Shown: positions 1-10,047 of the stretch, piece by piece
Layout: the number at the start of each line of letters is the position of its first letter
Numbering within the stretch: position 1 is the stretch's first letter
NCBI GenBank assembly: GCA_025937075.1
Contig: JAICSD010000093.1
Coordinates: 1-11,761 of the forward strand
Direction: 5' to 3'
Origin: Vicinamibacteria bacterium
GTDB lineage: Bacteria; Acidobacteriota; Vicinamibacteria; Vicinamibacterales; 2-12-FULL-66-21
DNA length: 11,761 bases
Notes under the pieces: model-generated
Seen by the model: only the letters and a program-made list of their open reading frames with translations
What the model was told of the DNA's origin: nothing
Database searches by the model: none
Position numbers and translations under genes: made by a program

Positions 1-1115
1 GATCGGCTGAAGACGACGCAGGCGCAGCTGCTTCAGGCGGAGAAGCTCTCAGCCATCGGCCAGCTCGTTGCCGGCGTCGCGCACGAGCTGAACAATCCGC
101 TCACGAGCGTCATCGGATACGCGCAGCTCGTGGAAGACGAGCTGCGCTCGACATCGTCCGATCATCTGTTGCGTCCGAGCGCAGACGTTGCGCGCGACGT
201 GAGGCGCATCGCCGAGGAGTCCGAGCGCGCCGCGAAGATCGTGCGCAACCTGCTCGCGTTCGCGCGCCGGCAGACCGCCGAGCGCGCGCCCCAGGACGTC
301 GCGGACCTGTTCAACCGCGTGCTCTCGCTGCGCGCGTACGAATTCCGGCTGAGCGCCATTGAGCTGCAGGTCGCGTTCGATGCCGGGCTGCCGCGCGTGC
401 TTGCCGACGCGAGCCAGCTCCAGCAGGCGCTCCTCAATCTCGTGCTGAACGCGGAGCAGGCGATGCGCGGACGCTCGCCCCGGCGTCTCACCGTCGGCGC
501 GCGCTACCTGGACGATGCGTCGGCCGTGGAGCTGTCGATTGCGGACTCCGGCCACGGAATCTCCGAGGAGAACCTCCGCCGCATCTTCGATCCGTTCTTC
601 ACGACGCGCGACGTCGGCGAAGGCACGGGCCTCGGCCTCAGCATCGTCTACGGCATTGTCCGGGATCACGGCGGGCAGGTTCATGTCGAGAGCCGCGTTG
701 GTTCGGGAGCGACATTCTTCGTGACGCTGCCGGCGCGGCCCGAGGGCGCGACGGATGCTGCGAAGCAGGTGCTCGTCGCGCACAACGACGCGACCGAACG
801 CGATTACATCGCGGCGATGCTGACTGGCTGGGGACACAAGGCCGTTGCGGTCGAACCGTTCGACGCGGCGTCGCGGCTCCGTACCGCGTCGTTCGACGCC
901 GCGTTCGTGGAACACACCGTAATCGCCGCCGATCCCGGCGCATGGAAGGCCGCCCGGGCAGCGGAAGGCGGCCTCGCGGCGCTCGTGCTGATCACCGGGA
1001 CGGAAGAGGACGACCGCTCGCGTGTATCGCGTCAGGAGGCGCGCGCCATCCTGTCGCCGCCGTTCGAACTGCGGGCGCTGCGGGCGGCGCTCCGCGCCGT
1101 ATCGAAGGAGTATGC

Positions 1116-1119
<4 letters not shown>
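1..1119 (+). CDS. Sensor histidine kinase with C-terminal pseudo-receiver (5'-truncated)
   Basis: The reading frame is open from base 1, so the N-terminal sensor part lies outside the window; 372 residues remain. Numbering from the first visible codon, a short coiled-coil lead-in runs into the HisKA H-box [10 protein letters not shown] with the phospho-accepting His at residue 28. The HATPase_c domain follows: the N-box ends at Asn150, the G1 box is ADSGHG near residue 182, then FDPFFTT (about 196-202) and the G2 box GTGLGL (about 208-213). The kinase core therefore looks complete and active, in the NtrB-like family. A second, receiver-like domain spans residues 255-372 but lacks the phospho-accepting Asp (Glu304 instead) and the conserved Lys (Pro353 instead). 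The stop codon overlaps the start of the next gene by 4 bases, so the sigma-54 activator downstream is the likely phosphotransfer partner. Its signal cannot be told from the visible part. Confidence 0.93.
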
Positions 1120-2555
<1,436 letters not shown>

Positions 2556-2573
2556 CTGCCGGGAGAAATATCC

Positions 2574-3635
2574 ATGCTCTACCCCGATATGGCGTCGATT
2601 GGCACCGTCGACGCGGAGACGGCAAAGGCGTCGGTCCTCGTCGTGGATGACGAGAACGGGACGCGCGAGCTGCTGTGCCGCTGGCTGGCGAAGAGCGGCT
2701 TCGAGGTGTCCAGCGCGTCGACCGCAGACGAAGCGCTGCGGGCGGTTCACGCCCTCGCGCCGGCGGTCGCGTTGTGCGACATCCGGATGCCCGGGCACGA
2801 CGGGCTGTGGCTCGCGCAGCAGATTCGACACGATGCGCCGGAAACGGCGGTCATCATGGCGACGGGCGTCCATGACGTCGGGTCGGCCGTCAGCAGTCTC
2901 CGCCAAGGTGTGATCGAGTACCTCACGAAGCCCTTCGGACGCGATCGCCTGCGCGAAGCGGTCGTGCGCGGGCTCGAGTGGCACCGCGCCGCCTGTGAGG
3001 CACGGCGATGGCGGGAAGCACTCGAGGGCGAGATGGAGTCGCGGCGCAAGCGGCTCGCGGGCGCACTGAGCGCGCTCGTGATCGACACCGATGCCGCTCT
3101 CGATGCCATGCTCTCGAGGCTCACGATCGAGGATCGCGATGCCTACGCACACGCCTATCGCGTCGCGGCGCTTGCGGTCAGCGTCGCGCGAGCGCTGCAG
3201 CTCGCCGAAGGGGACGTCACAGCCATCGAGCGGGCGGCGCTGCTGCACGACCTCGGGAAGTTGGCCGTCCCCAACGCCGTCCTGAGGAAGCCCGCGCCGC
3301 TAACGGCTGAAGAGCAGCTCCTGATTCGCCTGCACCCGGTCATCGGGGCCGATCTCATCCGCGACATTCCATACCTCCGCGCGTGCTCGGATCTCGTACG
3401 CGACGCACACGAGCGGATGGACGGCCTCGGCTATCCGCACGGCCTGAAGGCAACGGACGTCCCGATTGGCGCGCGCATCATTGCCGTCGCGGACGCATAC
3501 GACGCGATGACGCGCCCTCGCGTGTTCCGCGACGCCATCACGCACGACGAAGCGATCCTCGAGCTGTCGCGCTGCGCCGGCGCGCAGTTCGACGCGAAGG
3601 TCGTCGAGACGTTCAAGCGCGTGGTGGTGCTCTGA
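2574..3635 (+). CDS. Response regulator with HD-GYP domain (cyclic-di-GMP phosphodiesterase-like)
   Basis: A 353-residue protein. The receiver domain (about 20-125) is complete: D25/D26, phospho-accepting D69 in LCDIRMP, T97 and K119. An Arg/Glu-rich helical linker (about 130-165) leads to an HD-GYP domain (about 185-353) with the HD pair at H225/D226 followed by LGK, H254 in the LHP motif, DGLGYP at 283-288 and VADAYDAM near 305-312. HD-GYP proteins hydrolyse cyclic-di-GMP at a metal site. Here the usual HHE before the DG is AHE (278-280), so one expected ligand His is missing and activity is uncertain. The start at 2574 is supported by GGGAGA at 2561-2566, eight bases upstream; a second ATG at 2589 is less well placed. 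It lies 18 bases after the NtrC-type gene and is probably in the same operon, linking the kinase to cyclic-di-GMP. Confidence 0.92.
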   Translation: MLYPDMASIGTVDAETAKASVLVVDDENGTRELLCRWLAKSGFEVSSASTADEALRAVHALAPAVALCDIRMPGHDGLWLAQQIRHDAPETAVIMATGVHDVGSAVSSLRQGVIEYLTKPFGRDRLREAVVRGLEWHRAACEARRWREALEGEMESRRKRLAGALSALVIDTDAALDAMLSRLTIEDRDAYAHAYRVAALAVSVARALQLAEGDVTAIERAALLHDLGKLAVPNAVLRKPAPLTAEEQLLIRLHPVIGADLIRDIPYLRACSDLVRDAHERMDGLGYPHGLKATDVPIGARIIAVADAYDAMTRPRVFRDAITHDEAILELSRCAGAQFDAKVVETFKRVVVL

Positions 3636-3645
3636 CGCTGTCGAG

Positions 3646-3727
3646 ATTCGGAATTCGGGATCAGGCTTTTCGGATCAGGGATTGGATTAGGGATTAGGGA
3701 TTCGGGATTCGGGATTAGGGATTCGAC
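3646..3727 (+). repeat. Degenerate tandem heptamer array, ATT(A/C)GGG, G-quadruplex candidate
   Basis: About eleven consecutive units of seven bases fill the gap between the HD-GYP gene and gatB. The unit is ATTAGGG or ATTCGGG; the five units from 3686 to 3720 match exactly, while those upstream have drifted (ATTCGGA, ATCAGGC, TTTTCGG, ATCAGGG, one shortened to ATTGG) and a last one (3721-3727) fades out. The plus strand carries GGG runs at 3690, 3697, 3704, 3711 and 3718, each separated by four bases, the spacing expected for an intramolecular G-quadruplex. The array is clearly less GC-rich than the surrounding coding sequence. No protein is encoded here. Function is unknown. Confidence 0.8.
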
Positions 3728-3737
3728 GATTTCGTGT

Positions 3738-3743
3738 CACAAT
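3738..3743 (+). promoter_or_regulatory. Possible -10 element for gatB
   Basis: CACAAT matches four of six positions of the TATAAT consensus and ends nine bases before the GTG start of gatB. No convincing -35 hexamer is found at the usual distance, which falls inside the G-rich heptamers. If used, it would give a leader of only a few bases, which fits the absence of a Shine-Dalgarno sequence before gatB. Weak call. Confidence 0.25.
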
Positions 3744-3752
3744 CCCCCATCC

Positions 3753-5251
<1,499 letters not shown>

Positions 5252-5255
<4 letters not shown>

Positions 5256-5911
5256 TCGAAGCGCAGCGCATCTCCAAGATGTACAGCCGCGGCGTCTACG
5301 CGCTTCGCGAACTGTCCCTGAGGATCGACAAAGGAGAATTCGTCTTCCTGACGGGCCCCAGCGGCGCGGGGAAATCAACGCTGCTGCGCCTGCTGCTGCG
5401 GCAGGACGTACCGAATGACGGGCGGCTCGTGGTCGGCGGGCGCGATCTCGCGCAGCTGACCGCGCGGCAGGTGCAGGCCTACCGCCGCTCGCTCGGATTC
5501 GTCTTCCAGGATTTCAAGCTGCTGCCCACGAAGACCGTGATCGAAAACGTCTCGTTCGTACCGCGCGTGCTGGGCATGGCGGACGCGCAGCAGCAGCGGC
5601 GGTCGTTCCAGGTGCTCAAGTGGGTGGGCCTGCAGCACCGCATGAACGCATTCCCCATGGAACTGTCGGGCGGCGAGCAGCAACGCATCGCCATCGCGCG
5701 CGCGCTCGTGAACGATCCCGTCATCATCCTGGCGGACGAGCCGACGGGGAACCTCGACCCCGATCTGTCGCTGGAGATCATGAATCTGTTCCGCGAGATC
5801 AACGCGCGCGGCACCACGGTGCTCGTCGCAACGCACGATCGCGAGCTGATTCGCCGCGTCGGGCGGCGGACGTTGACGCTCGATCACGGCCGCGCCGTGG
5901 AGGTCGTCTGA
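5252..5911 (+). CDS. ftsE: Cell division ATP-binding protein FtsE
   Basis: A 219-residue ABC ATPase, the normal FtsE length. It shows Walker A GPSGAGKS (35-42), the Q-loop in FVFQDFKLLP, the signature LSGGEQQRIAIARAL, Walker B VIILADEPTGNLDP and the switch His in VATHD. FtsE pairs with FtsX at the divisome and its ATP cycle controls periplasmic or outer cell-wall hydrolases. The phrase FQDFKLLPTKTVIENV is typical of FtsE rather than of the related LolD/MacB ATPases, and the adjacent FtsX confirms it. The GTG start at 5252 overlaps the gatB stop as GTGA, with GGAGAGG at 5241-5247 as ribosome binding site. Expression is therefore probably coupled to gatB. Confidence 0.96.
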
Positions 5912-6802
5912 ATGCGCGCGCTTCGATACTTCTTCAGCGAAGCGGCATTGAGCCTCTCGCGCGGGTGGCGCCCCGCCGCTTTCTCGATTCTGACGATCGC
6001 CGCCGGCCTGTTCGTCCTCACGTTCTTTCTGCTCGTGAACGCGAACCTGCAGCGGCTCGTGGGCCGCTGGACCGACGCCGCAGAGCTGGCGGTCTACCTT
6101 CGGGACGATGCCACCCCCGTGCAGACCGCGGCCATCGGCGACCTGCTTCAGGCAAGCGGTCTCGCCGATTCCGTCCAGCGCCTCACGAAGGACGATGCGC
6201 GGCGCGAGTTCGCGAAGGCGTTCCCCGACCTCGCGGGAACCGCATCGGGTCTCAGCAGCAATCCGTTTCCGGCATCGTTCGAGGTGCGCCTCAACGCCGC
6301 CGCTCAGTCAGCTCCGGCGGCTCTCGACAATCTCGTGACCGCGTTGAACGGCATGGCCGGCGTGGCGGATGTCCGCTACGACCGGCGCTGGCTGGCCCGC
6401 CTCTCCGCGGTCGTCCGCGTCGTCCGAAGCGTTGGCCTCGCGGTAGTCGTTCTCCTCGCGCTGGCGAGCGCCCTCACCGTGGCGAGCGTCGTACGCCTGG
6501 CCGCCGCGTCGCGCAGTGACGAAATCGAAATCATGCAGCTCGTGGGAGCGCCGGTCGCGTATATCCGTGGCCCGTTCATCGCGGAGGGATTGCTTCAGGG
6601 CGGGCTCGGGGCGCTGCTGGCGGTCGGATTCCTCCTGGCACTCTTCGCGACAGTTCGGGCGCGCGCGGGCGCGGCGCTCTCGGAGACGGTCGGCCTCGCC
6701 GGGGTATCGTTTGTTCCTGTCGAGCTGCTGATCCTCGTCGTGCTCGGAGGTATGGCGCTCGGAAGCATCGGCGGGTTCATCGTCGCGCGCAGCGTACGGT
6801 AA
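5912..6802 (+). CDS. ftsX: Cell division protein FtsX (permease-like)
   Basis: A 296-residue inner-membrane protein with the FtsX plan: a short cytoplasmic N-terminus, a first membrane helix (about 22-42), a periplasmic domain of about 120 residues (44-165), then three more helices (about 172-194, 222-245, 268-290) with the cytoplasmic segment RSDEIEIMQLVGAP between the second and third. FtsX transmits the FtsE ATP cycle across the membrane to a hydrolase partner such as EnvC or a CHAP/NlpC-type enzyme; no such partner gene lies in the window. The ATG directly follows the ftsE stop and GGAGG at 5899-5903 is well placed, so the two are co-translated in fixed ratio. Confidence 0.94.
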   Translation: MRALRYFFSEAALSLSRGWRPAAFSILTIAAGLFVLTFFLLVNANLQRLVGRWTDAAELAVYLRDDATPVQTAAIGDLLQASGLADSVQRLTKDDARREFAKAFPDLAGTASGLSSNPFPASFEVRLNAAAQSAPAALDNLVTALNGMAGVADVRYDRRWLARLSAVVRVVRSVGLAVVVLLALASALTVASVVRLAAASRSDEIEIMQLVGAPVAYIRGPFIAEGLLQGGLGALLAVGFLLALFATVRARAGAALSETVGLAGVSFVPVELLILVVLGGMALGSIGGFIVARSVR

Positions 6803-6809
6803 GAGTTTT

Positions 6810-6830
6810 GGCGGCCCTGAAAGAGCCGCC
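6810..6830 (+). terminator. Weak hairpin after ftsX
   Basis: GGCGGC (6810-6815) and GCCGCC (6825-6830) form a 6-base-pair stem around a 9-base loop, eight bases after the ftsX stop. No T-run follows, so it is a poor match to an intrinsic terminator; it may only slow or stabilise the transcript end. Confidence 0.3.
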
Positions 6831-6854
6831 CCGCGTCGAGGCCGTTACATTTCG

Positions 6855-6884
6855 TTGACACTCGATTACGCTCCCGACTAGACT
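6855..6884 (+). promoter_or_regulatory. Sigma-70-type promoter for the glycerate kinase operon
   Basis: A perfect -35 hexamer TTGACA (6855-6860) is followed after 18 bases by TAGACT (6879-6884), four of six matches to TATAAT. Predicted transcription start is near 6891, giving a leader of roughly 30 bases to the ATG at 6924. It sits in the only sizeable gap between ftsX and the next gene, where a promoter is expected. This is the best promoter-like sequence in the window. Confidence 0.6.
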
Positions 6885-6923
6885 CGATCTATTCAGCCCA
6901 CCATGCACCAGGCGAGGAGTCGC

Positions 6924-7211
6924 ATGGCACGCTTCGTCAGCCCGGACCGGGTTTCGCACGAAACTGTCACGTTACTGACCGACTTCTATCGCGAGGAGTT
7001 CCTCAAGCATCGCGAATGTCTTGCGCGACAGCGTGAGTACTACTCCGAGCAGGCGATCACGGATGCAGACGGCGCGATTGCGCGAATTCTGAGCGAACTG
7101 GATCGCCTGTGCGCGAAAGACGATGCGGACGAGGTGATCGGCAAGTTGCTTCGGACGTTCGACGTCGTGACCGGTCTGTCGGCGTGGTCCGATCCGCGGC
7201 AGTTCCACTGA
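6924..7211 (+). CDS. Small uncharacterised soluble protein
   Basis: A 95-residue protein I do not recognise. It has no signal peptide, membrane segment or Cys pair; it looks mostly helical and charged, with a segment rich in Tyr, Arg and Glu (about 18-40, including DFYREEF and RQREYYSEQ) and ending SAWSDPRQFH. The ATG at 6924 is preferred because AGGAG (6915-6919) lies just before it and the promoter upstream gives a sensible leader; an in-frame ATG at 6903 would add seven residues but would leave only about 12 bases of leader and has no ribosome binding site. It is first in the transcript and its end overlaps the glycerate kinase frame. The steady codon use and the well-placed signals argue that it is a real gene. 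Confidence 0.7.
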   Translation: MARFVSPDRVSHETVTLLTDFYREEFLKHRECLARQREYYSEQAITDADGAIARILSELDRLCAKDDADEVIGKLLRTFDVVTGLSAWSDPRQFH

Positions 7212-8491
7212 CCGCGTCCGACCCCGGCGATCCTGAACGCGTCAGGACCCTGAGAGCCGACGCGGACGCCATCGTGCGTGCCGCGCTTCGCGCGTGCGAT
7301 GCGCACACTCTCGTTCGTCGCGCGCTCGACGTGCCCTGCACCAATCGTTTCTCCTCCCACCAGTCGCTGGATGTCGTCGCGGCAGGCAAGGCCGCCGTCC
7401 CGATGATGCGCGCGTTCACCGAGGTGTTCGACGCGCGCGTGAGCGAGTCGGTGCTCGTCGAGGGCGGGCACCCGCTTCCAACCCGTGCGAGCGTCGAAGG
7501 GGGCGAGCAGGCGCTGGCGCTCGCCGCGCGGACAAATCGCCGCGGCGGAACGCTGGTCGTGCTGCTCTCGGGCGGAGCGTCCGCGATGATGGCCGTGCCT
7601 GCGCCGGGGATCTCGCTCGACGACAAGATAGCGGCCACCAAGGTGCTGCTCCGAAGCGGCCTGCCGATCGCGTCGCTGAACACGGTCCGTAAACACGTCT
7701 CGGCCGTCAAAGGCGGGCGCCTCGGCGCGGCCGCCGGACGCTCGATCACGTTGGCGATCTCCGACGTGCACGCGCCCGTGGAAGACGATCCTGCGCTCAT
7801 CGGGTCCGGACCGACAGTCCCGGACGCATCGACGTTTTCCGATGCGGTGAAAATCCTGACCGATGCCGGCCTCTTCGACTCGATGCCGCAGGCGGTTCGG
7901 GAGCATCTCAACCGCGGCATCCGAGGAGACGTCGAGGAGACGATCAAGCCCGGCGACGAGCGATTGCGCGACAGCCAGTACTTCGTCATAGGCGGACGCC
8001 GGGATGCGATGCGCGGCGCGGCCGATGAGGCGCGCATGCGAGGCTACGTGGTCGATCAGATCGGCCCACCGGTGCGCGGCGAGGCGACTAATGCGGCACG
8101 CGGTTTCCTGGATGAGGCACGACGTCGCCTCGTGACTGCCGCGCGCCCGTTCTGTTTGATTCAATCCGGAGAGACGACGGTAACTGTGACGACGAACGGG
8201 CGCGGCGGCCGCAACCAGGAGTTTGCGCTCGCAGCGGCGCCCGCCCTGCCGTCATTTGGCGCCAGCGTCTGCGCGAGCATCGGCACCGATGGCATCGATG
8301 GACCGACGGATGCTGCGGGCGCGATCTCGGATCAGACCACGATGACGCGCGCGGAAGAGCACGGGCTGGACGCCGCACGGGCGCTCCGCGAGCACGATTC
8401 GTATCCGTTCTTCGAGGCGCTCGGCGACCTGGTGCTGACCGGGCCGACGGGCACGAACGTCGGCGATCTGCAGATCCTGCTCGTAGAATGA
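7184..8491 (+). CDS. Glycerate 2-kinase, MOFRL family
   Basis: About 435 residues, the normal size for the DUF4147/MOFRL class of glycerate kinase, which phosphorylates D-glycerate to 2-phosphoglycerate in serine, glyoxylate or sugar-acid breakdown. Counting from the GTG at 7184, visible motifs are AAGKA with K69, SGGAS (129-133), NTVRKHVSAVKGGRL, ISDV followed by DDPALIGSGPTVPD, NGRGGRNQEF (338-347) and the MOFRL-domain motif GTDGIDGPTDAAGA (367-380). The start is uncertain. The frame is open back to a GTG at 7109, but the conserved part begins only with LRADADAIVRAAL. GTG 7184 overlaps the preceding gene by 28 bases; a CTG at 7208 would overlap its stop by 4. Neither has a clear ribosome binding site, which suggests translational coupling. 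I leave the gene symbol blank because names for this family vary. Confidence 0.92.
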   Translation: MVRSAAVPLTASDPGDPERVRTLRADADAIVRAALRACDAHTLVRRALDVPCTNRFSSHQSLDVVAAGKAAVPMMRAFTEVFDARVSESVLVEGGHPLPTRASVEGGEQALALAARTNRRGGTLVVLLSGGASAMMAVPAPGISLDDKIAATKVLLRSGLPIASLNTVRKHVSAVKGGRLGAAAGRSITLAISDVHAPVEDDPALIGSGPTVPDASTFSDAVKILTDAGLFDSMPQAVREHLNRGIRGDVEETIKPGDERLRDSQYFVIGGRRDAMRGAADEARMRGYVVDQIGPPVRGEATNAARGFLDEARRRLVTAARPFCLIQSGETTVTVTTNGRGGRNQEFALAAAPALPSFGASVCASIGTDGIDGPTDAAGAISDQTTMTRAEEHGLDAARALREHDSYPFFEALGDLVLTGPTGTNVGDLQILLVE

Positions 8492-8494
8492 GCT

Positions 8495-8902
8495 ATGCGC
8501 GGATCGAAACTCATCCTTGCCGCCGTGGTCGCCCTCATCGTTGTACTCGGCCTGGGCTTCGCCTGGGGATCGTCCGGCCGCGTGACGGCGCAACGGGCGC
8601 TCGAGGACGCCAGGCAGCAGCTCGATCTGGCGGAGGCGCGCGGGCGCGTGCTGGAAGCGCGCGTCAGCATCTACAACGTGAACTTCGGGAGTGCGCAGCG
8701 TCAGCTGGAAGAGGCAAAGCCCCCGCTGGCGCGGGCGCGAGATCGATATCAGGATCAGGGAAAGCGCGAGGCCGCGGACGCATTGTCCGCGGCGCTGACG
8801 CGCGTGCAGGAAGCGCAGCGCCTCGCGGGCAAGCTCGATCAGAACGCGAACTCGCAGGCCGACGAGGCGCTCCAGGCGATTCAGGTCGCGACGTCGAAGT
8901 AG
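8495..8902 (+). CDS. Membrane-anchored coiled-coil protein, function unknown
   Basis: A 135-residue protein with one N-terminal hydrophobic helix (about 6-25) and no clear signal-peptidase site, so probably a membrane anchor. The rest (about 32-130) is Ala-, Arg-, Gln- and Glu-rich with heptad spacing of Leu/Ala (for example ALEDARQQLDLAEARGRVLE), consistent with a long coiled coil in the periplasm. It begins three bases after the glycerate kinase stop and so belongs to that transcript; the ribosome binding site is weak. No family recognised. The metabolic neighbour does not obviously explain it. Confidence 0.75.
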   Translation: MRGSKLILAAVVALIVVLGLGFAWGSSGRVTAQRALEDARQQLDLAEARGRVLEARVSIYNVNFGSAQRQLEEAKPPLARARDRYQDQGKREAADALSAALTRVQEAQRLAGKLDQNANSQADEALQAIQVATSK

Positions 8903-8903
8903 T

Positions 8904-8921
8904 CCGGGCCTTCAGACCCGG
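8904..8921. terminator. Hairpin between convergent genes
   Basis: CCGGG (8904-8908) pairs with CCCGG (8917-8921); with one C-A mismatch and one further C-G pair the loop shrinks to TTCA. The hairpin fills the 21-base gap between two genes transcribed toward each other, the place for a terminator serving both strands. There is no clear T-run on either side, so strength is uncertain. Confidence 0.45.
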
Positions 8922-8923
8922 CA

Positions 8924-9511
8924 TCATTTCAAGATTGTCGCAACAACTTCCACGGTGATGCGTCGGTCCGACGTCGGGTCGGCGGCTTGCGACACAACCA
9001 CTGGTTTTCCGGATTCCAGAATCAGTCCGAGTCGCTCGTTCAAGGATGCGGTGCCCGCAAGCGCTGCCTCCGACATTTTTTCTTTCGCATTGGGAGGCTG
9101 TGGAATGTACTCGAGTCCGAAATTCAGGGAAATCTTGTTGTCTTTCAGCAGTATCGGATGCGCGTCGACGTTGATTCGAACCTCGCGGTAGCTGAAGGGG
9201 CCAGGGATAGCCGGGTCTTGAGTCATCCCGATGCGGACCGGCACGCTCGCGTTGGTCCGGATGCTGTTGTTCTGCCGATCGCCAACGATCATCGAGATGA
9301 TCTTCTTCGCGGCTTCGCCCGGCGCCGACTGGTCGGTGATCGTCACCTCTATTTTGATGTTGATCGGCTGTCCGGCCGGTTCCGGCGGGCGCTGGACTGG
9401 CACCTCCCTCGCCGGTGCGGGCTTTACGGGGACCGGCTTCGGTGCCTGAGCTGCGGTCATTGCTCCGGCGCACAGGACAATCGCGACACCGACGATCGTT
9501 CGTTTCAGCAT
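8924..9511 (-). CDS. Secreted protein of unknown function, third gene of the ECF operon
   Basis: A 195-residue protein with a clear signal peptide: basic MLKR start, hydrophobic core and an AQA cleavage site near residue 23. A Pro-rich stretch (about 24-49) follows, and the remaining 145 residues look beta-rich, alternating hydrophobic and polar residues (INIKIEVTITDQ, VPVRIGMTQDP, REVRINVDAHPI, RRITVEVVATILK). I do not recognise the family. The ATG at 9511 is chosen for the signal peptide and for GAGGAGA just before it. It lies eight bases after the stop of the membrane protein gene, so it is co-transcribed with the sigma factor. A role in the envelope or as the stress sensor or output of that sigma factor is inference. 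Confidence 0.8.
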   Translation of the reverse strand: MLKRTIVGVAIVLCAGAMTAAQAPKPVPVKPAPAREVPVQRPPEPAGQPINIKIEVTITDQSAPGEAAKKIISMIVGDRQNNSIRTNASVPVRIGMTQDPAIPGPFSYREVRINVDAHPILLKDNKISLNFGLEYIPQPPNAKEKMSEAALAGTASLNERLGLILESGKPVVVSQAADPTSDRRITVEVVATILK

Positions 9512-9519
9512 GTGTCTCC

Positions 9520-10047
9520 TCAATTGCGCCCTTCGGGCGGACCAACGGGTGGAATCTCGATCTCCTCGATGGAGGCGAGCGGCGCAACGACGATCCGCTG
9601 CCCATCGAGCCTTGTCACTGCGACCGGAGCCACGTCGATCGATGCCAGCCTCTCGAGCGGCGCGACGCCCACTTCCGTCGCCGGCTCGCTCGGTGCGAGT
9701 CTGGAGACGCGCGCCACACGTGTCACGCTCGCCGACGCGGCGCGCATCGGCTCCATGGGATCTCGATTCAAGCCTCGCGGCAACGATGCAGGGATTGCCG
9801 GCACTGCCTGCGAAAGCGACGTCGAGCGGATAAATGGCAAACCGGTATCCGATGTGCGCCACCGACCCGCGATCACGAGTGTCAGCAGCGCGGCCGCGGC
9901 AAGCGGGACGAAGGTCCACCACAAAGGCCAGCGCCGCCGGGGTTCTGCGATACGCTCCAGCACGCGCGCGCGCAGATCCTCGCGCGAGTCGGCGTCGAGC
10001 ATGGCGCTGACGACGGCATCGATCTCACGATCCAGGTCACCGCGCAC
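9520..10047 (-). CDS. Single-pass membrane protein, probable anti-sigma factor
   Basis: A 175-residue protein. A short cytoplasmic part (about 1-40) includes DREIDAVVSAMLDADSREDLRARVLERI, followed by one membrane helix (about 41-61, WPLWWTFVPLAAAALLTLVIA) and an outer part of about 110 residues rich in Pro, Ala, Ser and Val. Position directly after an ECF sigma gene, with the start 11 bases inside its end, and the single-pass topology make it a likely anti-sigma factor. The HxxxCxxC zinc motif of the common ZAS class is absent; the protein has no Cys at all. GTG at 10047 is the start; no ribosome binding site is visible, which fits translational coupling. It could instead be an unrelated membrane protein of the operon. 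Confidence 0.75.
   Translation of the reverse strand: MRGDLDREIDAVVSAMLDADSREDLRARVLERIAEPRRRWPLWWTFVPLAAAALLTLVIAGRWRTSDTGLPFIRSTSLSQAVPAIPASLPRGLNRDPMEPMRAASASVTRVARVSRLAPSEPATEVGVAPLERLASIDVAPVAVTRLDGQRIVVAPLASIEEIEIPPVGPPEGRN

Noticed and set aside
942..1115. A 58-residue N-terminal extension of the NtrC-type regulator.
   Set aside because: It overlaps the kinase's receiver-like domain in another frame, while ATG 1116 has a ribosome binding site and starts the receiver domain at the normal place.
3646..3727. The heptamer array as a CRISPR or an integration site.
   Set aside because: The units are seven bases, directly tandem without spacers, and no cas, integrase or tRNA gene is near.
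6903..6923. ATG 6903 as the start of the small protein.
   Set aside because: It has no ribosome binding site and is too close to the predicted transcription start; ATG 6924 has AGGAG before it.
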